64,000 bases of DNA from the NCBI RefSeq assembly GCF_001499675.1, contig NZ_LN609302.1:1091896-1155895 (forward strand). Direction: 5' to 3'. Within the stretch, counting starts at the first letter, position 1. Each line of letters opens with the position of its first letter. Made by a program: the position numbers and the translations under genes. Below, piece by piece: positions 35,438-43,869 of the stretch. Below the pieces are notes generated by a model, which did not search any database, was not told where the DNA came from, and saw only the letters and a list, made by a program, of their open reading frames with translations. The stretch is from Acetobacter ghanensis (GTDB taxonomy: Bacteria; Pseudomonadota; Alphaproteobacteria; Acetobacterales; Acetobacteraceae).

Positions 35438-37864
35438 TTATGGAGCGCGCACGGTCTGGCGGAACGTCACAGGAATTTCGTTCTCTTGAAAAGCCTGCCA
35501 AATTGCAAACAACGCGTTGCTGCGGGCTGTTTTTATTTCCACCCCATCACGCGCTTTGGCCGAGCCTGTTAGCACGGCCGAGCCATCGGCTACCGATGTC
35601 ATGCTGACGGTGGGAGGTGTGTCGGGGTCTGTATCTGCACAGGAAGTGAGTGTTGCAATAACCACGCTGGTGGCTTTGTGCAGATCAGACGCAAAGGGCA
35701 GGTCCAGTTCCACAGTAAACACACCCGGTTTTTGTGCCCGTGTCGCGTTTTTGACCGCCGAGGTAATGAACTGCGAGTTCGGCACGATCATGGTGGATTT
35801 GTCGTCCAGCTTTATGTCCGTGGATCTGACGCTAATGCGTTCCACCTTGCCGGTAACCCCGGCAATGGTCACAACATCCCCGACCGATACAGGCCGTTCG
35901 GCCATAAGAATAATGCCCGAGACAAAGTTCTGCACAATGGATTGCAGGCCAAAACCAATGCCAACAGATAGGGCGCTGACAACCCATGTCATGCTTTTGA
36001 CCGTAACGCCCAGAACCGCAAACATGGCCAGACCGATCAGAATCCACGCCGCATAGCTGAGTATGCTCAGGATGGAAGCCTGCGCCCCTATATCGAGATT
36101 GGTGGCGGGGAAAAACCTTTGCTGGAACCACGATTTAACAATTTTGATAGCCTGATAACCAAGCAGGGGCAGCGCAATGCACAGCAGAATGGCATCCAGC
36201 GAGACGGAGGGCGTATTGTTGTCATCCGTGCCGTGGAAAAGGGAGTAAAGCTGCTGCCATATCTGGGGTGGGTCAAAATTGGCGCCAGATGTGGCCACGG
36301 CATAAGCCACCACCAGCAAAAGCACATTGACCAGACCGGGGATGAGAATACTGGCCTGATTAATAAGTCGTGGCGGAAGCCCCAGTTCTACCAGATGGCG
36401 GCCTAAGGGGGCGCGGGCGGGGAATAGCGCACTGCCAATGGCTGTTGTGAGCATGGACAGCAGCAGAAGCGTGGTCATGCTCAAAGCCATGACGCTGACC
36501 CAGGAGATAAGCGTGTAAGCGAGCGGAATATACCCTGAAAGAACCGCAATCCAGCAGATGATGGAAATGGCCATGGCCATGCTCCGCAGGAACTGCGCAA
36601 TGGGCGGGGCTTGGTCGGCTTTGGTCGGGTCCGTATCTGTTTCCTGCTCCTGCGCTGCTGTCAGGCGCAGCTTGCGGGGGATGGCGAACAGAAGGGGGCT
36701 GACCGCAAGAGTATAAAGCCCATCCATAAGCTGAACACTTAGGAGGGAAAGGCCGCTTTGCGTATCTATATAGCGCAGGATGCCACGCACGATCATGGCA
36801 ATGGCCAACCATCCGGGAAAAAGCCGTAGGCTGCGTGCCAGATCGTCTGACATGGCAAAAACACGCCACTCCGCTTTGCTGCTGAGGAAGCAGAAGCCAA
36901 GTTCCAGCACCAGCCCGCAAAGGGGGGCTTGTGTGGCAACCATACTGGCAAGCTGGTCCAGATCATCCCCTACGGCAGGGTTGTCAAAAGCCAGCGTGTT
37001 CCAGAAAATCTGAAAGGAAATACCGCAGGCCAGAACGCTGATAAGCCCGCATATGACGGCAGCTACAATGGGGCGCACGCGCCCCTCTGGCAAAAAGCGG
37101 GTTGCCAGAAGGCGTACAGGCTTGCGGGCAAAGAGCCACCCAACCAGCAGCAGAAGCGATGCGCACAGTCCTAATAGTGTGATGAAAATACGTTTGCCAG
37201 TCAGCGCCGTTGTCAGCATGGCCAGTGTTTCGGCCCCAAGGGCGTTCAGCCTGCGACCATCCTGCGGCGCGCCCTGTATGAACTGGGACCAGAAGTTGAT
37301 TCCCAAAGGCGAGGGCAGCTGCTGCCATAGCGTTGCTTGCTGAATGGCGCTGTCATGCTGACGCAGTTCGTTCACCAGTTGCTGCGCTTCGACCTGATAA
37401 AGCTTGAGCCGGGTTATGCGGGCGGAAATATCTTTCTGCCGTTTGCTCAGGCTTTCCCGCTGTTCGGTAATGGAGGGCGCTTCCGGCGCATCATCCTTAC
37501 CGGGGGGCTTACCCAGAATGTCCACAAAGTTCTGGTAAACATCCTGATACGGCTTGATCCGCGCCATCAGCTTGTCCGTGCGGGTGGCAACGGCGGAAGC
37601 CCGCTGGAGCAACGTGCTCAGGTCTATGGTGCTGTGCCCGGTATGCTGTTCCGCCACGCCACTTTTGTAGATGGCGCGGAGTTCCGCCCCGATCTCATCC
37701 AGCGTCTGGTCCGAAACAATGTCCTGTGCCCCCATAATCAGCGGCGTGGGGGCCGCTGTTGCTGTCTGGTCAGTAGTCTGCGCAAGCGTTGGGGCCGCCA
37801 GATGGGGGATGGAAAAGAGAAAAAACGAGAGCAGAAACAATACGCGGACAGGCATACGAAGCAT
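35438..37864 (-). CDS. Large MscS-family mechanosensitive channel (DUF3772 type)
   Basis: About 808 residues from ATG 37864, with a signal peptide (start MLRMPVRVLFLLSFFLF). A periplasmic region with coiled-coil potential (about residues 40-210) fits DUF3772. A series of about ten membrane helices follows, then the MscS pore and cytoplasmic domain (about residues 580-800), with GIGFGLQSIVQNFVSGIILMAERPVSVGDVV. Such long channels respond to membrane tension and osmotic downshift. Regulation is not visible. Confidence 0.88.
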   Translation of the reverse strand: MLRMPVRVLFLLSFFLFSIPHLAAPTLAQTTDQTATAAPTPLIMGAQDIVSDQTLDEIGAELRAIYKSGVAEQHTGHSTIDLSTLLQRASAVATRTDKLMARIKPYQDVYQNFVDILGKPPGKDDAPEAPSITEQRESLSKRQKDISARITRLKLYQVEAQQLVNELRQHDSAIQQATLWQQLPSPLGINFWSQFIQGAPQDGRRLNALGAETLAMLTTALTGKRIFITLLGLCASLLLLVGWLFARKPVRLLATRFLPEGRVRPIVAAVICGLISVLACGISFQIFWNTLAFDNPAVGDDLDQLASMVATQAPLCGLVLELGFCFLSSKAEWRVFAMSDDLARSLRLFPGWLAIAMIVRGILRYIDTQSGLSLLSVQLMDGLYTLAVSPLLFAIPRKLRLTAAQEQETDTDPTKADQAPPIAQFLRSMAMAISIICWIAVLSGYIPLAYTLISWVSVMALSMTTLLLLSMLTTAIGSALFPARAPLGRHLVELGLPPRLINQASILIPGLVNVLLLVVAYAVATSGANFDPPQIWQQLYSLFHGTDDNNTPSVSLDAILLCIALPLLGYQAIKIVKSWFQQRFFPATNLDIGAQASILSILSYAAWILIGLAMFAVLGVTVKSMTWVVSALSVGIGFGLQSIVQNFVSGIILMAERPVSVGDVVTIAGVTGKVERISVRSTDIKLDDKSTMIVPNSQFITSAVKNATRAQKPGVFTVELDLPFASDLHKATSVVIATLTSCADTDPDTPPTVSMTSVADGSAVLTGSAKARDGVEIKTARSNALFAIWQAFQENEIPVTFRQTVRAP

Positions 37865-38006
37865 CAGGCAACCTTGCGCCGAGGGAGGAGGATAATACGG
37901 CTTTGAACGATCCGAGCAGGCAACAGGTTGCATACCCATTATGGTGCAAAGCAGAAGAGTATCATACCACGCGGGTATAATAAGGGGAGAATGAAAGATT
38001 GTGAGA

Positions 38007-38065
38007 GACTGTATTGAATGCGATAGAATAATGGAATGGTATTGGATTATTCAGACAATACAGTC
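38007..38065. repeat. Nested inverted repeats upstream of the MscS gene
   Basis: Outer arms GACTGTATTG (38007-38016) and CAATACAGTC (38056-38065) match perfectly. Inner arms GAATAAT (38026-38032) and ATTATTC (38046-38052) also match. The stretch is AT-rich and carries no gene. It could fold as RNA in the mscS leader or be a protein site; no function is assigned. Confidence 0.5.
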
Positions 38066-38152
38066 CTGATTGCATTTAATGTTTGATTGTATTGGCTAAC
38101 ATACGCGTTTGACCAGCCCAATGGTCGGATACATCAGGCTGGGGCAAGGCAA

Positions 38153-38296
38153 TCAGTCGTCGCTGCTGGTCAGGTGGTCATGGTAACCCAGCGGTTCCCA
38201 CTGTGCGGGTTGGGTCAGATGGCGCTGTGGATGGTGGAACATCCCGCAGGCGGAAAGCCCGAATGCGCATATCAGCAACAGAACCGCACGTTTCAT
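38153..38296 (-). CDS. Small putative lipoprotein (47 residues)
   Basis: The ATG at 38296 is preceded by GGAGAAAG at ideal distance. The product starts MKRAVLLLICAFGLSACGMF: two basic residues, a hydrophobic core and a lipobox LSAC with Cys at residue 17. The mature part is only about 31 residues, rich in His, Gln and Asp. It is too short to be listed with longer reading frames. It lies between mlaF and the MscS gene on the same strand. I do not recognise a family. Confidence 0.7.
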   Translation of the reverse strand: MKRAVLLLICAFGLSACGMFHHPQRHLTQPAQWEPLGYHDHLTSSDD

Positions 38297-38383
38297 TGTG
38301 TGTCTTTCTCCACATATGGTCTGACTGTTTCTATCTCACTCGCGCCTGACATGGGCAAGATAATTAGAGTGCAGTCCGGGCCG

Positions 38384-39187
38384 TTAACGTCTTAATTCCA
38401 TGGTAATCGGCCCTTCGCGGCGGCCGTGGGTAAACTGGTCCACGTAATCATTCCCGCTGTGCATGAGCGAGGCTGCCGCCCCCTGCCAGACCAGTTTGCC
38501 CTTGTAGAGCATGGCGGCCTCATCTCCAATCCGCTGGGCGGAGGCCATGTCATGCGTAATGGCAATGGCGGTGGACCCCAGTTTTTTAACGCAGTCCACA
38601 ATCAGCCCATCAATGACCGCGCCCATAATGGGGTCCAGCCCGGTTGTGGGTTCGTCAAAGAACAGGATGTTGGGTTGTGCCGCAATGGCACGGGCAAGGC
38701 CTACGCGTTTTTGCATCCCGCCCGAAAGCTCGGAGGGGTAAAGGTCACCAACCGATGGCGCCAGCCCCACTTGCTCCAGAATGGCGCCTGCCTTGCTGCG
38801 TGCAGTTGCGCGGGTCACTTTTTTAAGGGCCAGCAGGCCGAAGGTCACATTTTCCCACACAGGCAGACTGTCAAAAAGGGCGGCGTTCTGGAACAGCATC
38901 CCAATTTCGCTGCGGAGTGCATCGCGCCGTTTGGCGGACGCCGCCAGCACATCTTCGCCATCAATTTCAATACAGCCCGAATCCGGGGTCATCAGGCCCA
39001 GAATACAGCGTAGCAGAACGGACTTGCCCGACCCCGAACCACCAATAATGACGAACGATGTCCCCTGCGGTACATCAAGCGAAACACCGTCCAGCACCTT
39101 TTTGTCCCCAAAGGACTTGTGCAGATCCCTGATGCGGATTTTGGGGGGAGCACTGGTTACGCTCTGGTCCATTGCTGCGGCACTCAT
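38384..39187 (-). CDS. mlaF: Mla-type phospholipid ABC transporter ATP-binding protein
   Basis: ATPase of the lipid-asymmetry (Mla) transporter that moves phospholipids between membranes. It has 267 residues with Walker A GGSGSGKS, signature LSGGMQKRVGLARA and Walker B LFFDEPTTGLDP. It overlaps mlaE by four bases. The periplasmic substrate-binding subunit (MlaD) is not adjacent. Confidence 0.9.
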   Translation of the reverse strand: MSAAAMDQSVTSAPPKIRIRDLHKSFGDKKVLDGVSLDVPQGTSFVIIGGSGSGKSVLLRCILGLMTPDSGCIEIDGEDVLAASAKRRDALRSEIGMLFQNAALFDSLPVWENVTFGLLALKKVTRATARSKAGAILEQVGLAPSVGDLYPSELSGGMQKRVGLARAIAAQPNILFFDEPTTGLDPIMGAVIDGLIVDCVKKLGSTAIAITHDMASAQRIGDEAAMLYKGKLVWQGAAASLMHSGNDYVDQFTHGRREGPITMELRR

Positions 39188-39969
39188 TGTGAGAAAAACA
39201 GGTCTGTAATCAGATAATCAAAGGCGAGGAGCAAAATGGAGGCCACCACCACGGCAGACGTGGTGGCAGACCCAACGCCTTCGGCCCCGCCCTTGCTGTT
39301 ATAGCCATAGTAGCACCCCATCAGCGCGATCAGGAACCCGAACAGGGCCGCCTTAATCAGCCCGACAGTAACATCCATGACCTTAACGGAGTTCAGGGTC
39401 GCTGTAATATAGGCGGTGGGGGAAAAACCCAGTTTGACCACGGCAACCGTAAAGCCCCCGGCAACCCCCAGCACGTCCGCCACCAGCACAAGCAGGGGCA
39501 GGGCAACTATGCCAGCCAACAGGCGCGGGGCGACCAGATACTTCATGGGGTTGGTGGAAAGGGTGGTTAGCGCATCAATCTGATCCGTGACCCGCATGGT
39601 GCCGATTTGCGCGGCCATGGCGGCCCCTACACGACCAGCCACCATAAGGCCCGCCAGCACGGGTCCCAACTCACGCGTGACGGCCAGAACCACAATGCCG
39701 GCAATGGCGCTTTGGGCATGGTACTGCGCAAAACCGGTGTAGGATTGCAATGCAATGACCCCGCCAGAAAACAGGGCGGTAAGAGCGACAACGGGAAGAG
39801 AGAAAAAGCCGGTTTCCAAAAACGTGCGAACAAAAACCCGCCCGTAGAACGGGGGCCGCACAATGTGGGACAGCCCAGCCAGTGCAAACAGCGCCAGAGC
39901 GCCAGCACTGCGGACAAGCGAGAGTGTGGTGCGGCCTGTATGGGCCACAAGATCAAGCACCATATCCAT
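39184..39969 (-). CDS. mlaE: Mla-type phospholipid ABC transporter permease
   Basis: A 261-residue MlaE/YrbE-family permease with five to six hydrophobic segments. The family stretches with ALTALFSGGVIALQSYTGF, RELGPVLAGLMVAGRVGAAMAA and the TDQIDAL region are clear. The start is at 39969 with an alternative ATG two codons later. mlaE-mlaF form a coupled operon that is divergent from radA. Confidence 0.92.
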   Translation of the reverse strand: MDMVLDLVAHTGRTTLSLVRSAGALALFALAGLSHIVRPPFYGRVFVRTFLETGFFSLPVVALTALFSGGVIALQSYTGFAQYHAQSAIAGIVVLAVTRELGPVLAGLMVAGRVGAAMAAQIGTMRVTDQIDALTTLSTNPMKYLVAPRLLAGIVALPLLVLVADVLGVAGGFTVAVVKLGFSPTAYITATLNSVKVMDVTVGLIKAALFGFLIALMGCYYGYNSKGGAEGVGSATTSAVVVASILLLAFDYLITDLFFSQ

Positions 39970-40191
39970 GGTTCGGGCTGTTTGTTCCTGTTGCGTGTGA
40001 TCTGGCTCTGTTGTGGTGTGAGGCGTAACCCGTTCCGGTCTGGTTCGTCAAAACATGGTTTTGTTTTGCAGCCGGATACGGCTTTTGCCTGCTGTGGACC
40101 AATGCAGGGCAGTCCGCTAGGTGGGTCTTGAGTTTGTTCTTGTTTCATTCCATTTATGAGTGGGCAATAAGGCAGGAACAGGGGAATATCC

Positions 40192-41582
40192 GTGGCCAAA
40201 AAAACGTCCCGCCAGTACGTGTGCAGAGCATGTGGAGCCGTCCATGCCAAATGGGCGGGCCAGTGTGATGCCTGCCAGGAATGGAACACGCTGGAGGAAA
40301 TGGCGGTGGAACCGCTGGCAGCCTCTTCCGCCTCATCACGCGCTGGCAAAGGGCGGCGTGTGCAGTTGCATGGGCTGGGCGGCAAGGTGGAACTTCCACC
40401 ACGGATAAGTACCAACATTGCGGAGCTGGACCGTGTGCTGGGGGGCGGGTTGGTTCCGGCTTCCGTTGTGCTGGTTGGGGGGACCCCGGCATAGGAAAAT
40501 CCACGCTGCTGTTGCAGGCCGCCAGCCGGCTGGCGGGCAAAGGGGAGCGGGTTCTCTACATTTCGGGCGAAGAGGCGGTGGACCAGATTCGCCTGCGGGC
40601 CATTCGTCTGGGCGTGGTGGAAACCAGTCTGGACCTAGCGGCATCCATTAATGTTGCGGATATTGTGGCCACGCTTGAGGCCGAACCGGATGTTAAGGCG
40701 GTGGTCATCGATTCCATCCAGACGATGTGGCTGGAAACGGTGGACAGCGCGCCGGGCACCGTCTCGCAGGTGCGGGCCTGCGCGTTTGAATTGATCCGTG
40801 CCGCCAAACGACGTGGGTTCAGCCTTATTCTGGTTGGGCACGTTACCAAGGAAGGCGCGTTGGCTGGCCCACGTGTGCTGGAGCACATGGTGGATGCGGT
40901 AATGTATTTTGAAGGGGACAGGGGGCACCAGTTCCGTATTTTGCGTGCTGCCAAAAACCGTTACGGCGCTACGGATGAGATTGGCGTGTTCGCCATGACT
41001 GACCGTGGGTTGGAAGAGGTTAGTAATCCATCTGCCCTGTTTTTGGCCGAACGGCGCGGTAATATAGCAGGCTCCGCCGTGTTTGCAGGGTTGGAGGGAA
41101 CGCGGCCTGTTCTGTTGGAGGTGCAGGCGCTGCTGGCTCCCAAAGGTGGGGATGGCGCTCCCCGCCGTGCCGTAGTGGGGTGGGACACCGGGCGACTGGC
41201 CATGCTGCTGGCGGTGTTGGAAACACGGTGCGGCCTCAAACTGTCCGGCATGGATGTGTATCTGAATGTGGCAGGGGGGTTGAAGGTGGCCGAACCTGCG
41301 GCCGATCTGGCCGTGGCTGCGGCTTTGGTGTCTGCCGCCAGTGGTGTGCCCACAAGCCCCGGTGAAGTCTATTTTGGCGAGGTCGGCCTGTCGGGCGAGG
41401 TCAGGCAGGTGGCGCAGGCGGATGCGCGGCTTAAGGAGGCAGCCAAGCTGGGCTTTACACAGGCTGTTCTACCACGCCGCATAGCGCGGGGGAGTGCGCG
41501 CTCCCGCCCGCCGGAGGGAATGGGGCTGCGTGAGTTAGGCCATATTTCCGATCTGGTTGGCCCGGATGTGGAGGCGGAATAA
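40192..41582 (+). CDS. radA: DNA repair protein RadA, interrupted by a -1 frameshift
   Basis: RadA is a RecA-like helicase that processes recombination intermediates. The N-terminal part from 40192 has the C4 zinc finger (CRAC then CDAC) and runs to VLVGGTPA then a stop. The rest, from GIGKSTLLLQ to the end, is in the next frame. Restoring one G in the run at 40477-40482 gives VGGDPGIGKST, the exact Walker A, and a 463-residue protein of normal length. The KNRYGATDEIGVF motif and the Lon-like C-terminal domain are intact. It may be a base-call error or a real mutation. Confidence 0.88.
40477..40482 (+). other. G6 run at the radA frameshift point
   Basis: Six G bases lie where seven are needed to keep the Walker A codons (GTT GGG GGG GAC CCC GGC) in frame. 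Confidence 0.85.
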
Positions 41583-41650
41583 TATCCGCCCCATGTTTGT
41601 ATGGCATTGCAAGCGGTGTTAGGGCGCGCTATAAGGCGCCCACGCGTTAT

Positions 41651-41724
41651 GCGGATGTAGTTCAATGGTAGAACGGCAGCTTCCCAAGCTGCATACGGGG
41701 GTTCGATTCCCCTCATCCGCTCCA
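41651..41724 (+). tRNA. tRNA-Gly (CCC)
   Basis: A 74-base tRNA with a 7-bp acceptor stem (GCGGATG with CATCCGC), the T-arm GTTCGATTC and an encoded CCA. The anticodon loop is TTCCCAA, so the anticodon is CCC, reading GGG codons. It lies 68 bases after radA and is followed by an AT-rich stretch. Confidence 0.95.
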
Positions 41725-42142
41725 AGCGCTCTTTCCCTTTAAAAATTTTAAACCAAATACACGCAGAGCCATCTGCTGCGTTCATGCGTTGTGGTTATAA
41801 AATAAGCGTAACCGTACGCCCGCGTGGCATTGTATCAGGCAAGACATATGAGCATGGACCCTTATAAAAGGGACGGAATTGATTTGCGTGTATATTATTT
41901 CGGTTTCAGCATGTTGTGGGTGTTTTCACTCAAGAACGCCAAAGAAACGATTTTATGTAAGATATTTACTTGCATGCGTAAGAATATAATTTCAAAAATA
42001 CATAAGCACGCAAGCAAAGCAAAATTTATTATATCGGCTTGAACATATTATAATATGATGCAATTATTATAAATAATTGCTTAACCCTGCTGGGCGGAGT
42101 GCGGGCTCTATAAGCTTGTTTTGGAGGGGAGTGCTTCTGAGC
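41725..42142. other. AT-rich intergenic region between tRNA-Gly and porin gene
   Basis: About 418 bases of markedly AT-rich sequence in an otherwise GC-rich window. It contains no convincing gene; a 72-codon frame from GTG 41824 has no family likeness. It does contain two adjacent palindromes (42044-42080) and several A/T tracts. It is probably the leader and promoter of the porin gene. I see no integrase or second att-like copy of the tRNA end. Confidence 0.6.
42044..42080. repeat. Two adjacent perfect palindromes upstream of the porin gene
   Basis: CATATTATAATATG (42044-42057) is its own reverse complement. Two bases later GCAATTATT and AATAATTGC (42060-42080) flank a three-base centre. 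They could be dimer-protein binding sites or mRNA hairpins. Confidence 0.7.
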
Positions 42143-43801
42143 GTGAATGGTCTGCTAAAAACAACCAAAAATCATAATGGACTGTTCTGTTACACCAAAA
42201 ATCAGTTTCCGGTTCCAGCCGATAGCCGCGAACTGGAGCAACGTCTACCCCGCGCGGCTGGTGGCAGACTTGCTGACATGCTCAGATGGGGATGTTGCTC
42301 CCTGCTGCTTGGCGCATTTGGTGAGATACTGCCAGCCAAGGCGGAACAAACCCTTGTGTCTCTGGGCGGGGTGAATATTCAGGGCGGGCTGGATATAGGC
42401 GGATCGGCGTTTCATCTCCCTAATACCAATTTTGGTGGGGGGTCCTACGCCCCCAAAAAGTCTGGTGGTTATACACGCCATGCCAACACCACGTATGGTG
42501 AGCTGTACGCCAAACCTATGCTTAAGGGCGAGTGGAAGACCGGCTGGGGGTTTGATGTTATTGGCAGCGCCTCCGCCATTGGCGCCACCACCCTTGGGGA
42601 TGGGGATGCGCAGCAGGTCTCCCAGACATCAGGCACCCCACGGTCCGTTTATCTGGAAGAAGCTTATCTAGGGGTCAAAGTGCCGGTTCGGCTGGCGGGG
42701 GCGCATCAGGTGCTTACCGTGCAGGGCGGGCGTCAGGCATTTGCCGTGGATGATGGCTTTCTGATTGGTAAGGGCACTTACAGTTCCGGGGAGCGGGCCG
42801 CTTGGTGGTACGCACCGCGCTTTGCCTTTTCGGGGCCCGGCGTCATCAAACTGGAAGGTGACCCCATCCGCGCGGATGTGTTTATGCTGGAAAGTAACGG
42901 GGATAACGACATTGACCGCGGGTATGACCGGCCCAAAACTAGCTTTGTCGGGTTTGACGTAACGTGGTTCGTCAACAAGGCCGGTGGGCACGGGGCATCG
43001 GTTTATGCCGACCGTGCCGCCTATGTAACCCTAACCTACTTTCATGTGCGGGATGCGGATACATCCGCCCATTATGATTACTCAACCCGTGCCGACCGTG
43101 ATGGTATGAATGTGGCAGCATTGAGCTGGGGTGGGACTCTTTTTCCCGTTAAAGCGTTAGGTATTTCCAAAAACTTTACATTCTACGGTAACTTTGTATC
43201 GGAGCAGAACAGCCATCCGGGCAATGGGTACACCGGGGTTTCGGCTTACGGCATGTATTTCGAACCCGGTTACACGTTTTCCATGCTGCCGTGGACGCCA
43301 CATCTTTTTTACCGTTACACGCGCTTTGGTGGCGGCAGAAATGCCGAAGGCGGCGTCAAGCACAACTACGACACCTTCTTCCTGTATGACGGCAAGCGCT
43401 ACACTTATGGCGGGTACTGGCCGGGCGAAATTGTGGGCATGTATCTTGCCCCTCTATCGGACCTGGAAGACCACCAGATTGATCTGACAGTTGTGCCGCC
43501 AGTGCATTTGTTCCGCCGGAATGATTCGCTCAAGCTCGGTCTGCATTTTTACGATCTGTCCCTCATCTACACCTCCGGCATGGGGCTGAAGAACGTCGGC
43601 CGTCACGTGTCGGACGAACTGGATGCCTCTGTTGAATACACGCTGGACGAGAACACCTCCGCGGCCCTTGCGGGCGGGGCTGCTTTTGCCGGACCTGCTG
43701 GCAGGGCCCTTTCCAAAGCAGGCGTTCCGGGGGATCAGCCCATGCCTAACATCGACCACCACGCAGGGGTGATCGAGGCCTATTTCTACAAGCATTTTTA
43801 G
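42143..43801 (+). CDS. Outer-membrane porin-like protein (alginate-export-type barrel)
   Basis: A 552-residue protein from GTG 42143, chosen because GGAGGGGA lies upstream. A signal peptide-like segment (MLRWGCCSLLLGAFG to AKAEQ) starts only at ATG 42278, so either the N-terminus is extended by 45 residues or translation starts there. The mature part alternates aromatic beta-strands and ends in His-Phe (YFYKHF), typical of a barrel. Similarity to alginate-export-like porins is judged from pattern alone. The amino-acid permease gene follows 68 bases later. Confidence 0.7.
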   Translation: MNGLLKTTKNHNGLFCYTKNQFPVPADSRELEQRLPRAAGGRLADMLRWGCCSLLLGAFGEILPAKAEQTLVSLGGVNIQGGLDIGGSAFHLPNTNFGGGSYAPKKSGGYTRHANTTYGELYAKPMLKGEWKTGWGFDVIGSASAIGATTLGDGDAQQVSQTSGTPRSVYLEEAYLGVKVPVRLAGAHQVLTVQGGRQAFAVDDGFLIGKGTYSSGERAAWWYAPRFAFSGPGVIKLEGDPIRADVFMLESNGDNDIDRGYDRPKTSFVGFDVTWFVNKAGGHGASVYADRAAYVTLTYFHVRDADTSAHYDYSTRADRDGMNVAALSWGGTLFPVKALGISKNFTFYGNFVSEQNSHPGNGYTGVSAYGMYFEPGYTFSMLPWTPHLFYRYTRFGGGRNAEGGVKHNYDTFFLYDGKRYTYGGYWPGEIVGMYLAPLSDLEDHQIDLTVVPPVHLFRRNDSLKLGLHFYDLSLIYTSGMGLKNVGRHVSDELDASVEYTLDENTSAALAGGAAFAGPAGRALSKAGVPGDQPMPNIDHHAGVIEAYFYKHF

Positions 43802-43869
43802 AGAGATTTTTCAGTTTATTCCTCTTGAGTTATGAATGCACCAAGCCAACAAGAATAAAGGACCTCTCC

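Noticed and set aside
41824..42042. 72-codon frame from GTG in the AT-rich region after tRNA-Gly
   Set aside because: No ribosome-binding site, no family likeness, and amino-acid content reflects AT-rich non-coding DNA.
41651..42142. tRNA-Gly as an integration site of a mobile element
   Set aside because: No integrase, no repeated tRNA end and no phage or plasmid gene is visible downstream.
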